From: Clostridium lentum
Lineage (GTDB): Bacteria; Bacillota; Clostridia; Clostridiales; Clostridiaceae
Assembly: GCF_014287815.1 (NCBI RefSeq)
Contig: NZ_JACOOQ010000007.1
Coordinates: 53,140-117,139 of the forward strand
DNA length: 64,000 nucleotides
Direction: 5' to 3'
Shown: positions 40,405 through 49,505 of the stretch, piece by piece
How positions within the stretch are numbered: the first letter of the stretch is position 1
Layout: every line of letters begins with the position of its first letter
Translations under genes and position numbers: made by a program
The notes under the pieces: model-generated
What the model was told of the DNA's origin: nothing
The model's input: the letters and a program-made list of their open reading frames with translations, nothing else
The model's database searches: none

Positions 40405-40438
40405 AAAAGATTAATCGAAAAATTTCAATTAATCTTTT
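40405..40438 (-). terminator. Terminator after the small membrane-protein gene
   Basis: An 11-bp stem, AAAAGATTAAT with ATTAATCTTTT, just past the stop of the membrane-protein gene, with a T-containing tail. Confidence 0.7.
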
Positions 40439-40442
40439 ATAA

Positions 40443-40988
40443 TTACTTAATTTTATTGTGTATTCTCTCCATATAGAAAGTAATAATTAAAGTCATTGCA
40501 TAATCATATAAATAATATACAACTGCTCCAATAGCCCAATACAACACTCCGCTAAGCAGCCTTCCATTAACTGCAATATATTTAGAAATAATCTTTTCAG
40601 CAGCTAACAATACATCTATTCCTAAAATAGCTTTTGCTAATATTACTGCCAAAATAAATATTACATTATAATAAATAAACTTTAAAATAATTTCAACTTT
40701 CTCTTTTCTTAATCTTTCAATAAAGTATTTTACAATACCATATCCTCCAAAAATAAGAGTATATAAAAGCCATATATTTAATGGAATAAAAAATACTGAT
40801 ATAATACTAGATGCTAAATAAACCATCACTGCAGTCTTAATATCACTCCTGATTATGCATACAGGAACTATTGCTGATGCAATAGTCAACACCGAAATTG
40901 TGCTTACAGGCAATATAGATGCTGAATATAATATTATTATAGTTAGTGCTATAAGAATTCCACCTAATGTTATATTTCCCGACTTCAT
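40443..40988 (-). CDS. Small polytopic membrane protein of unknown function
   Basis: The 181-residue protein has about five hydrophobic helices. The N-terminus MKSGNITLGGILIALTIIILY resembles clostridial ECF-type substrate-binding or DUF2232-like proteins, but no conserved motif allows a firm call. The ATG at 40988 follows AGGGGG; the frame extends upstream without a second ribosome site and overlaps the end of the J-domain gene, with which it forms an operon. Confidence 0.6.
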   Translation of the reverse strand: MKSGNITLGGILIALTIIILYSASILPVSTISVLTIASAIVPVCIIRSDIKTAVMVYLASSIISVFFIPLNIWLLYTLIFGGYGIVKYFIERLRKEKVEIILKFIYYNVIFILAVILAKAILGIDVLLAAEKIISKYIAVNGRLLSGVLYWAIGAVVYYLYDYAMTLIITFYMERIHNKIK

Positions 40989-41008
40989 TTTATTCCCCCT
41001 ATTTTTTT

Positions 41009-41623
41009 CTAACAACAACCAATTAAATCGCCACCCATACATTCACATATGCTATCTAAACACCATAAGTTTATACAGCAATCAAATGCATTGGCATTTC
41101 CACCAGTAGTTCTATATGTATTAGTATAACTCCTAGCCCTCATTCTTAGATTGTTTAAATTTTGTCTGTACTCAAAATTATTTGGATCCATTCTACAAGC
41201 AGTTTCCAAATTATTTATAGCTGCATCAAACCAACCCTTGTTTAACATCACCATTCCATATAGAAAATGCCATTCTGCATTTCTATTACTTATGCTATTT
41301 AATCTAGTTTCTGCAGCGATATTATTACCGCTTTGTATCATTCTTCTTATTTCAGCATATTGTGCTGTATCAGAACTATAGCTTTCTCCATTAGTATAGG
41401 AATTATTACTACTGCTATTATAAGAACTACTGCTGGTTCCTGAATTGTTCTTAAGCATTTCATAAGCTTGATTTACTTCTGCAAGCTTTTTCTCTGCCAA
41501 ATCCTTTAATGGATTATCAACGTATTGATCTGGATGATATTGTTTTACTAATTTTCTATATGCCGATTTTATTTCATCCTGGCTGGCTCCAGGTTTAATA
41601 CCAAGCACTTCATATGGATTCAT
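41009..41623 (-). CDS. J-domain protein with TPR-like middle and cysteine-rich tail
   Basis: The 204-residue protein starts with a J domain (MNPYEVLGI to about residue 65) with the HPD motif in KQYHPDQY, so it can stimulate an Hsp70. A Ser/Asn-rich linker and a helical repeat region with [16 protein letters not shown] follow. The last 25 residues contain seven cysteines ([17 protein letters not shown]...CC), a likely metal-binding or disulfide patch. It overlaps the DUF5685 gene by 14 bases, so the two are cotranslated. ATG after GAGGAG. Confidence 0.85.
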   Translation of the reverse strand: MNPYEVLGIKPGASQDEIKSAYRKLVKQYHPDQYVDNPLKDLAEKKLAEVNQAYEMLKNNSGTSSSSYNSSSNNSYTNGESYSSDTAQYAEIRRMIQSGNNIAAETRLNSISNRNAEWHFLYGMVMLNKGWFDAAINNLETACRMDPNNFEYRQNLNNLRMRARSYTNTYRTTGGNANAFDCCINLWCLDSICECMGGDLIGCC

Positions 41624-42518
41624 TTTTACCACTCCTCTTATTACATTCGCATTCATTAGTTATTTTCGTGTACTTGTCCATCATACCTAAGCTTATAATA
41701 TTTTCTAATATCTCTTTATTACGTTTAATTGGAAGCTTTTCTAAGGCATTTCTACATGTATATCCACAATTAAAAATTGTAAACTCCATTCTATCCCTTA
41801 TTTCTCCCATTAGCTCTTCATACGTTTTATTATTGGTATTATACAAGTAATTAATAGGATTAAATTTATTTTTTTCCATATCCTCTTTCAAGTCATCTAG
41901 CGCATCAATAATATATATCCACTTTCCTAGTGAATATCCTAATTCATATAAATTACCTCTTATTTCTTCACTGTCACCTTCAAACTCCTCAGGATATAAA
42001 TTTAATATTTTACCTACTATTTCACTAAAAGGATGAGCTATTTCATCGATAGACGAAAATCTCTTTTCAACCTCCAAATATGATAATTTTTTCAAATTTT
42101 CTTCTATTATATCATTTATTATTGTAACATTTCTGTTAAATTTACTTTTATATGGTGATAATATTATTGAACTTACTTTACTTTTCATGCTCCTATCATC
42201 AGCAACATCATCTAATAATTTATAATATACAAGGGAAACATTCATTGCTGCCGCATAAGCTAAAGCCTTATTATTAACTATCATAGGTTTCTTCTTCAAT
42301 GGATGTGCTATACATCGCTGTATCTTAAAGCTTCTTTCCTCTTCATGCAATCCATCTAGTAACAACCCAAGAAAAGTCATGTCATAATTTAATGACATTC
42401 TTGGTATATTTCCAAAACCATCTTTTATATGCATACATACTCCACAATAATAACTTTTAAAAGATTCATATTCCCTTATCTTTAACTCTGGTTTAAGCGG
42501 AGTAACATAACCAAACAA
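41610..42518 (-). CDS. DUF5685 family protein
   Basis: The 302-residue, mostly helical protein begins [18 protein letters not shown] with a YYCGVC pair near residue 25. Two acidic clusters, DDVADD (103-108) and DALDDLKED (205-213), sit about 100 residues apart, as in all-helical isoprenoid synthases of the squalene/phytoene type; this likeness is my inference. The TTG start follows GGAG. The gene leads a three-gene set with the J-domain protein and a membrane protein. Confidence 0.7.
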   Translation of the reverse strand: MFGYVTPLKPELKIREYESFKSYYCGVCMHIKDGFGNIPRMSLNYDMTFLGLLLDGLHEEERSFKIQRCIAHPLKKKPMIVNNKALAYAAAMNVSLVYYKLLDDVADDRSMKSKVSSIILSPYKSKFNRNVTIINDIIEENLKKLSYLEVEKRFSSIDEIAHPFSEIVGKILNLYPEEFEGDSEEIRGNLYELGYSLGKWIYIIDALDDLKEDMEKNKFNPINYLYNTNNKTYEELMGEIRDRMEFTIFNCGYTCRNALEKLPIKRNKEILENIISLGMMDKYTKITNECECNKRSGKNESI

Positions 42519-42830
42519 AAAACCACTCCTTACTTTTTATAATATACATTAAATATCCTTAACATATTTTAGATATATTATATACTAAAGAGCCATTTAA
42601 TAAAATATTTTTATTGTTTATTTACCTCAACGCTTTACAAACAAATCACCACTTTTACTTTTTTACTACAATTATATATTTATTGCTACCAAGCTTCAAT
42701 ATTCTTTAAATATTTTCTACAAAAAATGCTTATCACTCATAACTTTTTTCTAAGTAGGACAATAATATTTCCATTACATATACTATAAATATAAAGAACT
42801 CTTATATTTATAGATAAAGGAGTAAAATAT
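42519..42830. promoter_or_regulatory. Divergent intergenic region with an 11-bp palindrome
   Basis: The 312 bases between the divergent DUF5685 and nucleotidyltransferase genes must hold both promoters. A perfect inverted repeat, TATAAATATAA with TTATATTTATA (42784-42794 and 42802-42812), ends just before the ribosome site of the plus-strand gene. It could be an operator or a 5'-UTR hairpin. Nothing else was recognised. Confidence 0.45.
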
Positions 42831-43604
42831 ATGGAAATTACTTTAAATGATAAAATTTATAATGTAAATCCTGAAGACTACTCCATAGAAAGTATTATAG
42901 TTTTTGGATCATTTATTCGTGGTGATAATAATATCCATAGCGACATTGATTTTTTGATAGTAATCGATAACTGTTCCTATAGTGAAAAATTAATAACTAA
43001 ACTTAATATTGCTGAAGAAATGCAAATTCCTCCTTCATGGATATCAATTTATACTACCGATGAAATTTATGATTTATGCTTATATGGCGATAGTTTTCTC
43101 TGGAGTGTCAAGCTAGAAGGTTTAATCCTTTATTCTCGTAGCGGTTTTTTCGAATACTGCCTATATAATCTTAGACTATATACCAACATGACTAATGATA
43201 TTGCTTCAAATTATAAGAAGTTAAGAAACATATCTTATGACTTTAATACTAAGACTGTTTCAAATGCTACCTTAATTAAGCGAGTTGGCTATATAATCCG
43301 TAATACCCTAACAATCTTAGCCTATACTGCAGGAGTAATAAACTACAATAAATATGAGGTATATGATATATGTAAAAGCATACCTGGCTTCTATATTCCA
43401 TTTTCCAAAGAAAGCTACATTAAATTACTTGATATAAAATCATATATTAAAGATAATAGTCTTGATGCTGATTCAATTCCTAATTTCCATCAGTATATCA
43501 AATTATGGATAAAAAAAGCTTTCTTACTTGTAAGGTCTTCATATTATAAAATTATTGCGCTGACATCTAGAGGTTTTTCCAGCCCATTTATCGATTACCT
43601 ATAA
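42831..43604 (+). CDS. MNT/KNT-type nucleotidyltransferase-domain protein
   Basis: The 257-residue protein has an N-terminal nucleotidyltransferase fold with GSFIRG and the metal-binding SDIDF (aspartates 38 and 40), then a helical C-terminal domain (about residues 110-255) of the size seen in HEPN or KNTase-C partners. No clear RxxxxH HEPN catalytic motif was found. Families with this layout include aminoglycoside nucleotidyltransferases and MNT antitoxins. It is a single gene on the plus strand with AAAGGAG and a terminator. Confidence 0.7.
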   Translation: MEITLNDKIYNVNPEDYSIESIIVFGSFIRGDNNIHSDIDFLIVIDNCSYSEKLITKLNIAEEMQIPPSWISIYTTDEIYDLCLYGDSFLWSVKLEGLILYSRSGFFEYCLYNLRLYTNMTNDIASNYKKLRNISYDFNTKTVSNATLIKRVGYIIRNTLTILAYTAGVINYNKYEVYDICKSIPGFYIPFSKESYIKLLDIKSYIKDNSLDADSIPNFHQYIKLWIKKAFLLVRSSYYKIIALTSRGFSSPFIDYL

Positions 43605-43659
43605 TATAAAATATAATTATGAACAAAATATATAAATATTTTCAATTGAAAATTAATAA

Positions 43660-43691
43660 AAAAAGACTATCTCAAAAGAAATAGTCTTTTT
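43660..43691. terminator. Bidirectional terminator between convergent genes
   Basis: AAAAAGACTAT with ATAGTCTTTTT forms an 11-bp stem and a 10-base loop, with T runs on both strands. It ends the nucleotidyltransferase gene on one side and the Ter operon on the other. Confidence 0.9.
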
Positions 43692-43708
43692 CATTAATTC
43701 ATCTTCAA

Positions 43709-46348
43709 TTAAACTGCTTCAACATCATTTTCATATGTTAAAGATTTTTCAGATGATTTCATTATTATCTTTCTTAACATATCTACCGGTATCATTGTCA
43801 ATGACATAACTATAATAATTAACCATCCTTTAATTCCAAAAGGTGTACATGAGAATATTTCCCCACCTACAAATGTTAAAATTATTTGAACTAAAACAAT
43901 CGCTAACATTACCTTTATAAAACCTTTATTTTCTTTGATATGATCAAATATATTAATACCTTCACTACGTACATTAAATCCATTGGCTACAGCAGAAAAA
44001 ACAAACATTGAAAAATATGCTGTTAAATGTTGTCCTTCATTTTCAAAGAACTCTTTAAAGAATGGAAGCTTTAAGAATGCAAAACTTATTACCCCAAGCC
44101 ATGCCCCTGCACATAAAACTTGAGACATCATGTTTTTATTCACTAAACTTTGAGTTCTTGATTTAGGTTTTTCACTCATATACTTCTTTAAAGCTGGCTC
44201 AGCTCCTAAAGCTAAAGCACCTAATCCATCCATAACTAAGTTTATCCATAAGATATGTGTAATCTTTAATGGCTCTTCAACACCAAAGAAAGGCGAAATA
44301 GCCGATACTGCAACAGCTGCTACATTTATAGTTAATTGGAATTTAATAAACTTCAATATGTTATTATAAATAGTTCTACCATATAAAATAGCATTTTCTA
44401 TAGATTTAAAATTATCATCTAAGATAACTATTGAACCAGCTTCTTTTGCAACATCAGTACCTGATCCCATTGCAAAACCAACGTCTGCTCTCTTTAATGC
44501 TGGTGCATCATTAACACCATCACCAGTCATACCACAAACTAGATTTAGCTCTTGTGCAATTCTTACCATTCTTGATTTATCTGTTGGTAATGCTCTTGCA
44601 ATAACTCTTATCTTTGTAATAACAGCTTTTATCTCGTCATCAGTCATTTTATTTAATTCTTCAGAAGTAAATGCTAACTCATCATCTGATTTAATTAACC
44701 CACTATCTTTTGCTATAGCTACAGCTGTTTCTTTTCTATCACCTGTAATCATAACAACTTGTACACCAGCGTTTTGTACTTCTTTAATTGCTTGCTTTGC
44801 TTCTGGTCTTACATCATCCCTTATACCAACAAAACCTACAATAACTAAATCATCTGGTAATGCATCTTCAATTAATTCACTCTCAGAGTAAGCAAATGAT
44901 AAAACTCTCATTGCTTTATCAGCTAATGAATCTATTTTAGCATTTAATTTATCTTTATCTATTGGAAGTACTTGTCCATTTTGATTGATATACTTAGTGG
45001 CCTTACCAAGCAATCTTTCTGGTGCCCCTTTATATACTGTAACATTTTCAAGCTCAGCAGCTGAATATTTGTTAGCAGAGTTAAAACCTTGACTCTTAAC
45101 AACTTTTATATCATTTAAAGAGTTCATTTCATTTTTACCTAAGAAATTTAATAAAGCTTTATCTGTAGCATTTCCACCGATAACTTTATCATTATTATCA
45201 AACATAGCACCTGTATTTTTTCCAATACAAAGTCCCATATATTCTTTTGTATACTTACTAGATTGATAGCTATCTTTTAAATCTCCATCAAAAAATTCAA
45301 CTACTTCCAGCTCACCTTTAGTAATTGTTCCTGTCTTATCAGAAAATAATATGTTTAATGAACCAGCTGTTTCAATCCCTATAGGCTTTCTTACCAATAC
45401 ATTATTTTGTAGCATCTTAGATGTATTTTGCATTAAAACTATGGCAATCATTAAAGGAAGTCCTTCTGGAACAGCCATAACTATTATAACAACTGCTAAC
45501 ATTAAAACTTCTAATAAATCTTTAAATACATACATCATACCAAGATCAAAATATGGAGATACTCCACCAGCTACTATAACTTTATGAATCATTAAAGTTA
45601 TTGCAATAACCACTGCTCCTATATATCCAAACTTTGATATACTATCAGCTAATTTAGAAAGCTTAACTTTTAATGGGCTTTCTACATCATCATCTTGCAT
45701 GTCCTTAGCCATTTCACCCATCATAGTCATCATGCCCACTTTTTTAACTTCTAGTACACCTTCACCATTTACCACAACAGCACCTCTAAATAAAGAATGC
45801 TTGTCTACAAATGTATCTCCAGTAATAGCAACTTCCCTGTAAATAAAATCATTAGGTATAGCATACTTCTTACACTCTTCTGATTCTCCGTTAAGGGCTG
45901 AATTATCTACTGCAATTGCTCCTGAACACAATACTCCATCTGCTGGAATTTTATCTCCACTTTGTATGATAATTCTATCACCTACTACAACATCATCTAC
46001 TTCTATTTCAACTATTTTGCCATTTCTATAAACTTTACAAAGCTCTTTCTTAGCTCCATCTTTTAATTTTCTGTACTCATTATCACTGGACATTTCAGTT
46101 TTAGCTGATATAACTGTAACTAATAATACAGAAATAACTATTCCTATAAGCTCTCCCCATTCAGCATAGCCTAAAAAAGCCATAATAGCCATTATACACG
46201 CAATGGCTATTAGTAATTTTATCATTGGATCTCCAAAAGCATCTTTAAACTTATCTAAGAATGTTTCTGGCTCTGCTTCAATTATTTTATTATCACCAAA
46301 TTTCTGCCTATTGTCTAAAACTTCTTGATCATTTAATCCCTGTAACAA
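43709..46348 (-). CDS. P-type calcium-transporting ATPase, PMCA-like
   Basis: The 879-residue P-type ATPase exports calcium. Phosphorylated D337 is in SDKTGT, the ion-binding helix is PEGLP (294-298), the actuator domain has LNGES, and the hinge has MTGDGVNDAPALKRADVG. Four C-terminal helices follow. PEGLPLMIAIVLM points to the PMCA/SERCA calcium class. The start is a TTG after GGGGG. It is the last gene of an operon with three TerD genes, whose products bind calcium. Confidence 0.93.
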   Translation of the reverse strand: MLQGLNDQEVLDNRQKFGDNKIIEAEPETFLDKFKDAFGDPMIKLLIAIACIMAIMAFLGYAEWGELIGIVISVLLVTVISAKTEMSSDNEYRKLKDGAKKELCKVYRNGKIVEIEVDDVVVGDRIIIQSGDKIPADGVLCSGAIAVDNSALNGESEECKKYAIPNDFIYREVAITGDTFVDKHSLFRGAVVVNGEGVLEVKKVGMMTMMGEMAKDMQDDDVESPLKVKLSKLADSISKFGYIGAVVIAITLMIHKVIVAGGVSPYFDLGMMYVFKDLLEVLMLAVVIIVMAVPEGLPLMIAIVLMQNTSKMLQNNVLVRKPIGIETAGSLNILFSDKTGTITKGELEVVEFFDGDLKDSYQSSKYTKEYMGLCIGKNTGAMFDNNDKVIGGNATDKALLNFLGKNEMNSLNDIKVVKSQGFNSANKYSAAELENVTVYKGAPERLLGKATKYINQNGQVLPIDKDKLNAKIDSLADKAMRVLSFAYSESELIEDALPDDLVIVGFVGIRDDVRPEAKQAIKEVQNAGVQVVMITGDRKETAVAIAKDSGLIKSDDELAFTSEELNKMTDDEIKAVITKIRVIARALPTDKSRMVRIAQELNLVCGMTGDGVNDAPALKRADVGFAMGSGTDVAKEAGSIVILDDNFKSIENAILYGRTIYNNILKFIKFQLTINVAAVAVSAISPFFGVEEPLKITHILWINLVMDGLGALALGAEPALKKYMSEKPKSRTQSLVNKNMMSQVLCAGAWLGVISFAFLKLPFFKEFFENEGQHLTAYFSMFVFSAVANGFNVRSEGINIFDHIKENKGFIKVMLAIVLVQIILTFVGGEIFSCTPFGIKGWLIIIVMSLTMIPVDMLRKIIMKSSEKSLTYENDVEAV

Positions 46349-46418
46349 TTTTCTTCCCCCTAGTTACTAAAAATATATGAAATTTTTTATTATTTTCTTA
46401 ACTATTTAATAATTATAG

Positions 46419-46994
46419 TTATCTATAGCTATTATATAGCTCTTGTATAGATGCTTCTATAGCTTCACTTACAACTTTAAATTGCCATTCACCATTTTCT
46501 TTACGAAGCTCTGCAAATTTCACACAAGTATTATTACCAGCATCTTCAGTTAAATTATATCTACATATTTCTTGGCATGATTTATCTTCATTTAATAATC
46601 TAACATAAGCATTTTTTACTTTTGAAAAAGACTGCTTTCTTGCTTTTCCTTCATATATTGTAATAGCAAACATTATTCTACAACATCTTGTTGGAAGATT
46701 ATTTAATGAAACTGAAATTCTTTCATCATCGCCATCTCCATGACCTGTTAAGTTATCTCCATGCAGAAATATTCCATTATTTCTTTTATTACCAAAATAG
46801 ACCATTCCATCTTTAGCTATTAGCTTTCCACTTTCATCTAAAAGTAACGCAACTAAATCTAAATCGAAATCTTTACCTAATCCAAAAAAACCTTTTTTTG
46901 CTACATCCCAACCTGCTGCTAAAATCACATTTTTTAAAGAAGGATCCTTTTTAGTTAAATCTAATATATCATTTTTTTGTAAATTTAATAACAT
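46419..46994 (-). CDS. TerD family protein, divergent copy
   Basis: The 191-residue TerD-domain protein has calcium-binding core DFDLDLVALLLDESGK and HGDGDDERISVSLN. It differs from its two neighbours: it lacks the N-terminal Gly-rich stretch, has an inserted GFFGLG loop before DFDLD, and has less conserved C-terminal half. TerD proteins take part in the tellurite/stress response. ATG at 46994 lies eight bases after AAGGAG. Confidence 0.9.
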   Translation of the reverse strand: MLLNLQKNDILDLTKKDPSLKNVILAAGWDVAKKGFFGLGKDFDLDLVALLLDESGKLIAKDGMVYFGNKRNNGIFLHGDNLTGHGDGDDERISVSLNNLPTRCCRIMFAITIYEGKARKQSFSKVKNAYVRLLNEDKSCQEICRYNLTEDAGNNTCVKFAELRKENGEWQFKVVSEAIEASIQELYNSYR

Positions 46995-47014
46995 CCTCAA
47001 TTCTCCTTTATCTA

Positions 47015-47626
47015 TTATGCATATAATGCTAAAATACCATTTAAATCAGCTATACGTCCTTCACCAACAGCTTTAAATTCCCATTCTGAACCTGCTTTAT
47101 ACAGCTCAGCAAATATAACTGAAGTACTAGTAGAACCATCTTCCTTTAAATTGAATCTACAAAGTTCTTTTTCATTATTTTCTGCATCCAATAGTCTTAC
47201 ATATGAATTGTCTATCATTCCAAATGTTTGTCTCTTAGCTTGTGCATTATGTATAGTAACTACAAATGCTATCTTTGCTATATTAGAGTCAATTGCTTGT
47301 AAGTCTATTAATATTCTTTCATCATCACCATCACCAGCACCTGTTCTATTATCTCCACCTAGTGTAATTCCTTGTCCATTTGGATTGTTAAAGAAAATTA
47401 CATTAGATACAGTGTTGAACTTATTATTACTATCTAACAAAAATGCTGCAATATCTAAATCAAAATCTGCTCCATTTCTTGATATATCCCAACCAGCACC
47501 TAAAATTACTTTCTTTAATCCTGGATTTTTCTTAGTTAAATCTAATATATCATTTTTTTGTAAATTTAAAACTGGCATTGAATCATTATTTGACATACCA
47601 AAATTTCCACCTAAATTAATTCCCAT
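47015..47626 (-). CDS. TerD family protein
   Basis: The 203-residue protein begins MGINLGGNFG with LNLQKNDILDLTKKNPGL, then the calcium-binding DFDLDIAAFLL and GAGDGDDERILIDL. Close paralogue of the next copy upstream (shared KRQTFGMI and LKEDGSTSTSVIFAELY). It corresponds in position to one of yceC, yceD or yceE of B. subtilis. Ribosome site AGGAG. Confidence 0.94.
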   Translation of the reverse strand: MGINLGGNFGMSNNDSMPVLNLQKNDILDLTKKNPGLKKVILGAGWDISRNGADFDLDIAAFLLDSNNKFNTVSNVIFFNNPNGQGITLGGDNRTGAGDGDDERILIDLQAIDSNIAKIAFVVTIHNAQAKRQTFGMIDNSYVRLLDAENNEKELCRFNLKEDGSTSTSVIFAELYKAGSEWEFKAVGEGRIADLNGILALYA

Positions 47627-47666
47627 AATTTTTTCTCCTATATATATATTTTTTTTACTTATTTAT

Positions 47667-48281
47667 TTACATGTAAAGCGATAAAATACCATTTAAATCT
47701 GCCATTTTCCCTTCGCCTACAGCCTTAAACTGCCATTCAAAACCCTCTCTAAATAGTTCGGCAAATATTACTGACGTACTAGTAGAACCATCTTCTTTCA
47801 AATTAAACCTACATACTTCTTTTTCATTATTTTTAGCATCTAATAATCTTATATATGAGTTTTCTACCATACCAAATGTTTGTCTCTTAGCTTGCGCTTC
47901 ATGAATTGTAGTTACAAAAACTATTTTTGCTATATCACTTCTAATTTGTGATAAATCTATAGTTATTCTTTCATCATCACCATCACCTGCACCAGTTCTG
48001 TTATCTCCTTCAAGGACAATACCTGGAGCTTCCATATTATTAAAAAATATAACATCTTGCGGTATATTCTGTACTTTACCATTGCTATTTAATAAGAAAG
48101 CAGCAATATCTAAATCAAAATCATAACCATTCTTTGCTATATCCCAACCTGCTCCTAAAACTACTTTTTCTAAGCCTGGATTTTTCTTAGTTAAATCTAA
48201 AATTTGATTTTTTTGCAAATTCAACGCATTAACTACTTCTCCACTTCTGTTTCCCATCATAGATCCTAAATTAATTGCCAT
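47667..48281 (-). CDS. TerD family protein
   Basis: The 204-residue TerD paralogue has MAINLGSMMG, then LNLQKNQILDLTKKNPGL, DFDLDIAAFLL and GAGDGDDERITIDL. The ATG at 48281 follows GAGGTG with eight-base spacing; a TTG two codons earlier is less likely. It lies between the TelA gene and the second TerD gene in one operon. Confidence 0.94.
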   Translation of the reverse strand: MAINLGSMMGNRSGEVVNALNLQKNQILDLTKKNPGLEKVVLGAGWDIAKNGYDFDLDIAAFLLNSNGKVQNIPQDVIFFNNMEAPGIVLEGDNRTGAGDGDDERITIDLSQIRSDIAKIVFVTTIHEAQAKRQTFGMVENSYIRLLDAKNNEKEVCRFNLKEDGSTSTSVIFAELFREGFEWQFKAVGEGKMADLNGILSLYM

Positions 48282-48353
48282 ATTCAATGCACCTCTTTTC
48301 TTTCTCCTCTTTATATAGTATATATTACCGCTTTAAGAATTAATTTTCAACCC

Positions 48354-49475
48354 TTATAAGGAAATACTTTTTTTCATTGTCATTTTTATACTTTCAAGCT
48401 TAGTTGTATTTTCTTTTCTTGCTAATGCATTGCTTTGTTGTATAGCTTTTGTTTCTTCAATACCTCTCATTATTGTTTCATATGATTTTTCTAAAGTTTC
48501 AATGGCAACAGAGCTACTTGAAGCCATTTTAGCTATTTCTACTGATTGTCTAGAAGTATTAGCTGCATTTCTCATGATAAGTTCATTTGTTTTATCATCT
48601 AACTGCTTTAATGACTTAGCTTGAATTTCTTGTCGCTTTAATAAAACTGCTTGTGCAAGGCATTGTTTAAAAATAGGAAGTGTTACAATAAATGAAGAAT
48701 TTATTTTTCTCATTAAATTAAAATTAGACATTTGCATGCTTTGTAACATTGGAGCGGCTTGTATTGCTACATTTTCAGCAATTCTTAAATCATATATACG
48801 TTGGTTTAACATCTCTTTACACATTTCAAGCTTTTGTACCATCATATTCTTTTCCTCTTCACTGATAGTATTATTTAGAGGAATTTGATAAATGTATTGT
48901 TCAACTTCTTCTAAAGCTAATTCTCCTGCCACTATATATTTTTCCAATTCTTGATAATAAGCCATGTTGCCATCATATAATCTCTTCAATTTATTATTTG
49001 ATTCCTTAATATCGCTTTCATATTTCTTTAATAATACATAAACCTTTTCCACTTCATATCCCATGGTGTCATATTTTTGGAATAATCTAGCTATAGTATT
49101 TCCTGCACTTTTGAAAATCTTAGAAACAAAACTTTCTTGTTTTATATTTTTAATTTCTTTAACATCAAACTTATCCATTATTTTTGTTAAGTTAACTAAC
49201 ATTTCTGTTGTTTCCTCAGCTTTTATTTCCTTCATAGAATTTAAAAGTTCATCAGAAATTTTTGATATATTTTCACTAGCTTTTTGACCAAATTGAACAA
49301 TTGAATTTGGATTTTGTACTTCTATTTCACTTGTAAGATCTTGTACTTCCTTAAGAGACCTTAATCTTTCTTTATATTCTTCTAAATTATTAGTGATCTC
49401 CGCCATGCTATTTTCAGTAGCAAACATAGTGTTATCAGTCATATTCATCATGCTATTAAAATTATTTCCATTCAC
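48354..49475 (-). CDS. Toxic anion resistance protein, TelA family
   Basis: The 373-residue helical, coiled-coil-rich protein matches the TelA/KlaA layout: conserved KVYVLLKKYESDI and LYDGNMAYYQELEKYI segments, and NFNLMRKINSSFIVTLPIFKQCLAQAVLLKRQEIQ-type C-terminal half. TelA is linked genetically to tellurite and cell-wall stress resistance. It corresponds to yceH of B. subtilis. GTG start after AAGGAG. Confidence 0.92.
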   Translation of the reverse strand: MNGNNFNSMMNMTDNTMFATENSMAEITNNLEEYKERLRSLKEVQDLTSEIEVQNPNSIVQFGQKASENISKISDELLNSMKEIKAEETTEMLVNLTKIMDKFDVKEIKNIKQESFVSKIFKSAGNTIARLFQKYDTMGYEVEKVYVLLKKYESDIKESNNKLKRLYDGNMAYYQELEKYIVAGELALEEVEQYIYQIPLNNTISEEEKNMMVQKLEMCKEMLNQRIYDLRIAENVAIQAAPMLQSMQMSNFNLMRKINSSFIVTLPIFKQCLAQAVLLKRQEIQAKSLKQLDDKTNELIMRNAANTSRQSVEIAKMASSSSVAIETLEKSYETIMRGIEETKAIQQSNALARKENTTKLESIKMTMKKSISL

Positions 49476-49505
49476 TATTATTCTCTCCTTACTTTCTTTT
49501 ATTAA

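Noticed and set aside
47151..47684. A 177-codon plus-strand frame opposite two TerD genes
   Set aside because: It lies entirely antisense to clear TerD coding sequence, has a Ser/Pro/Phe-rich composition typical of antisense frames in AT-rich genes, and has no ribosome site.
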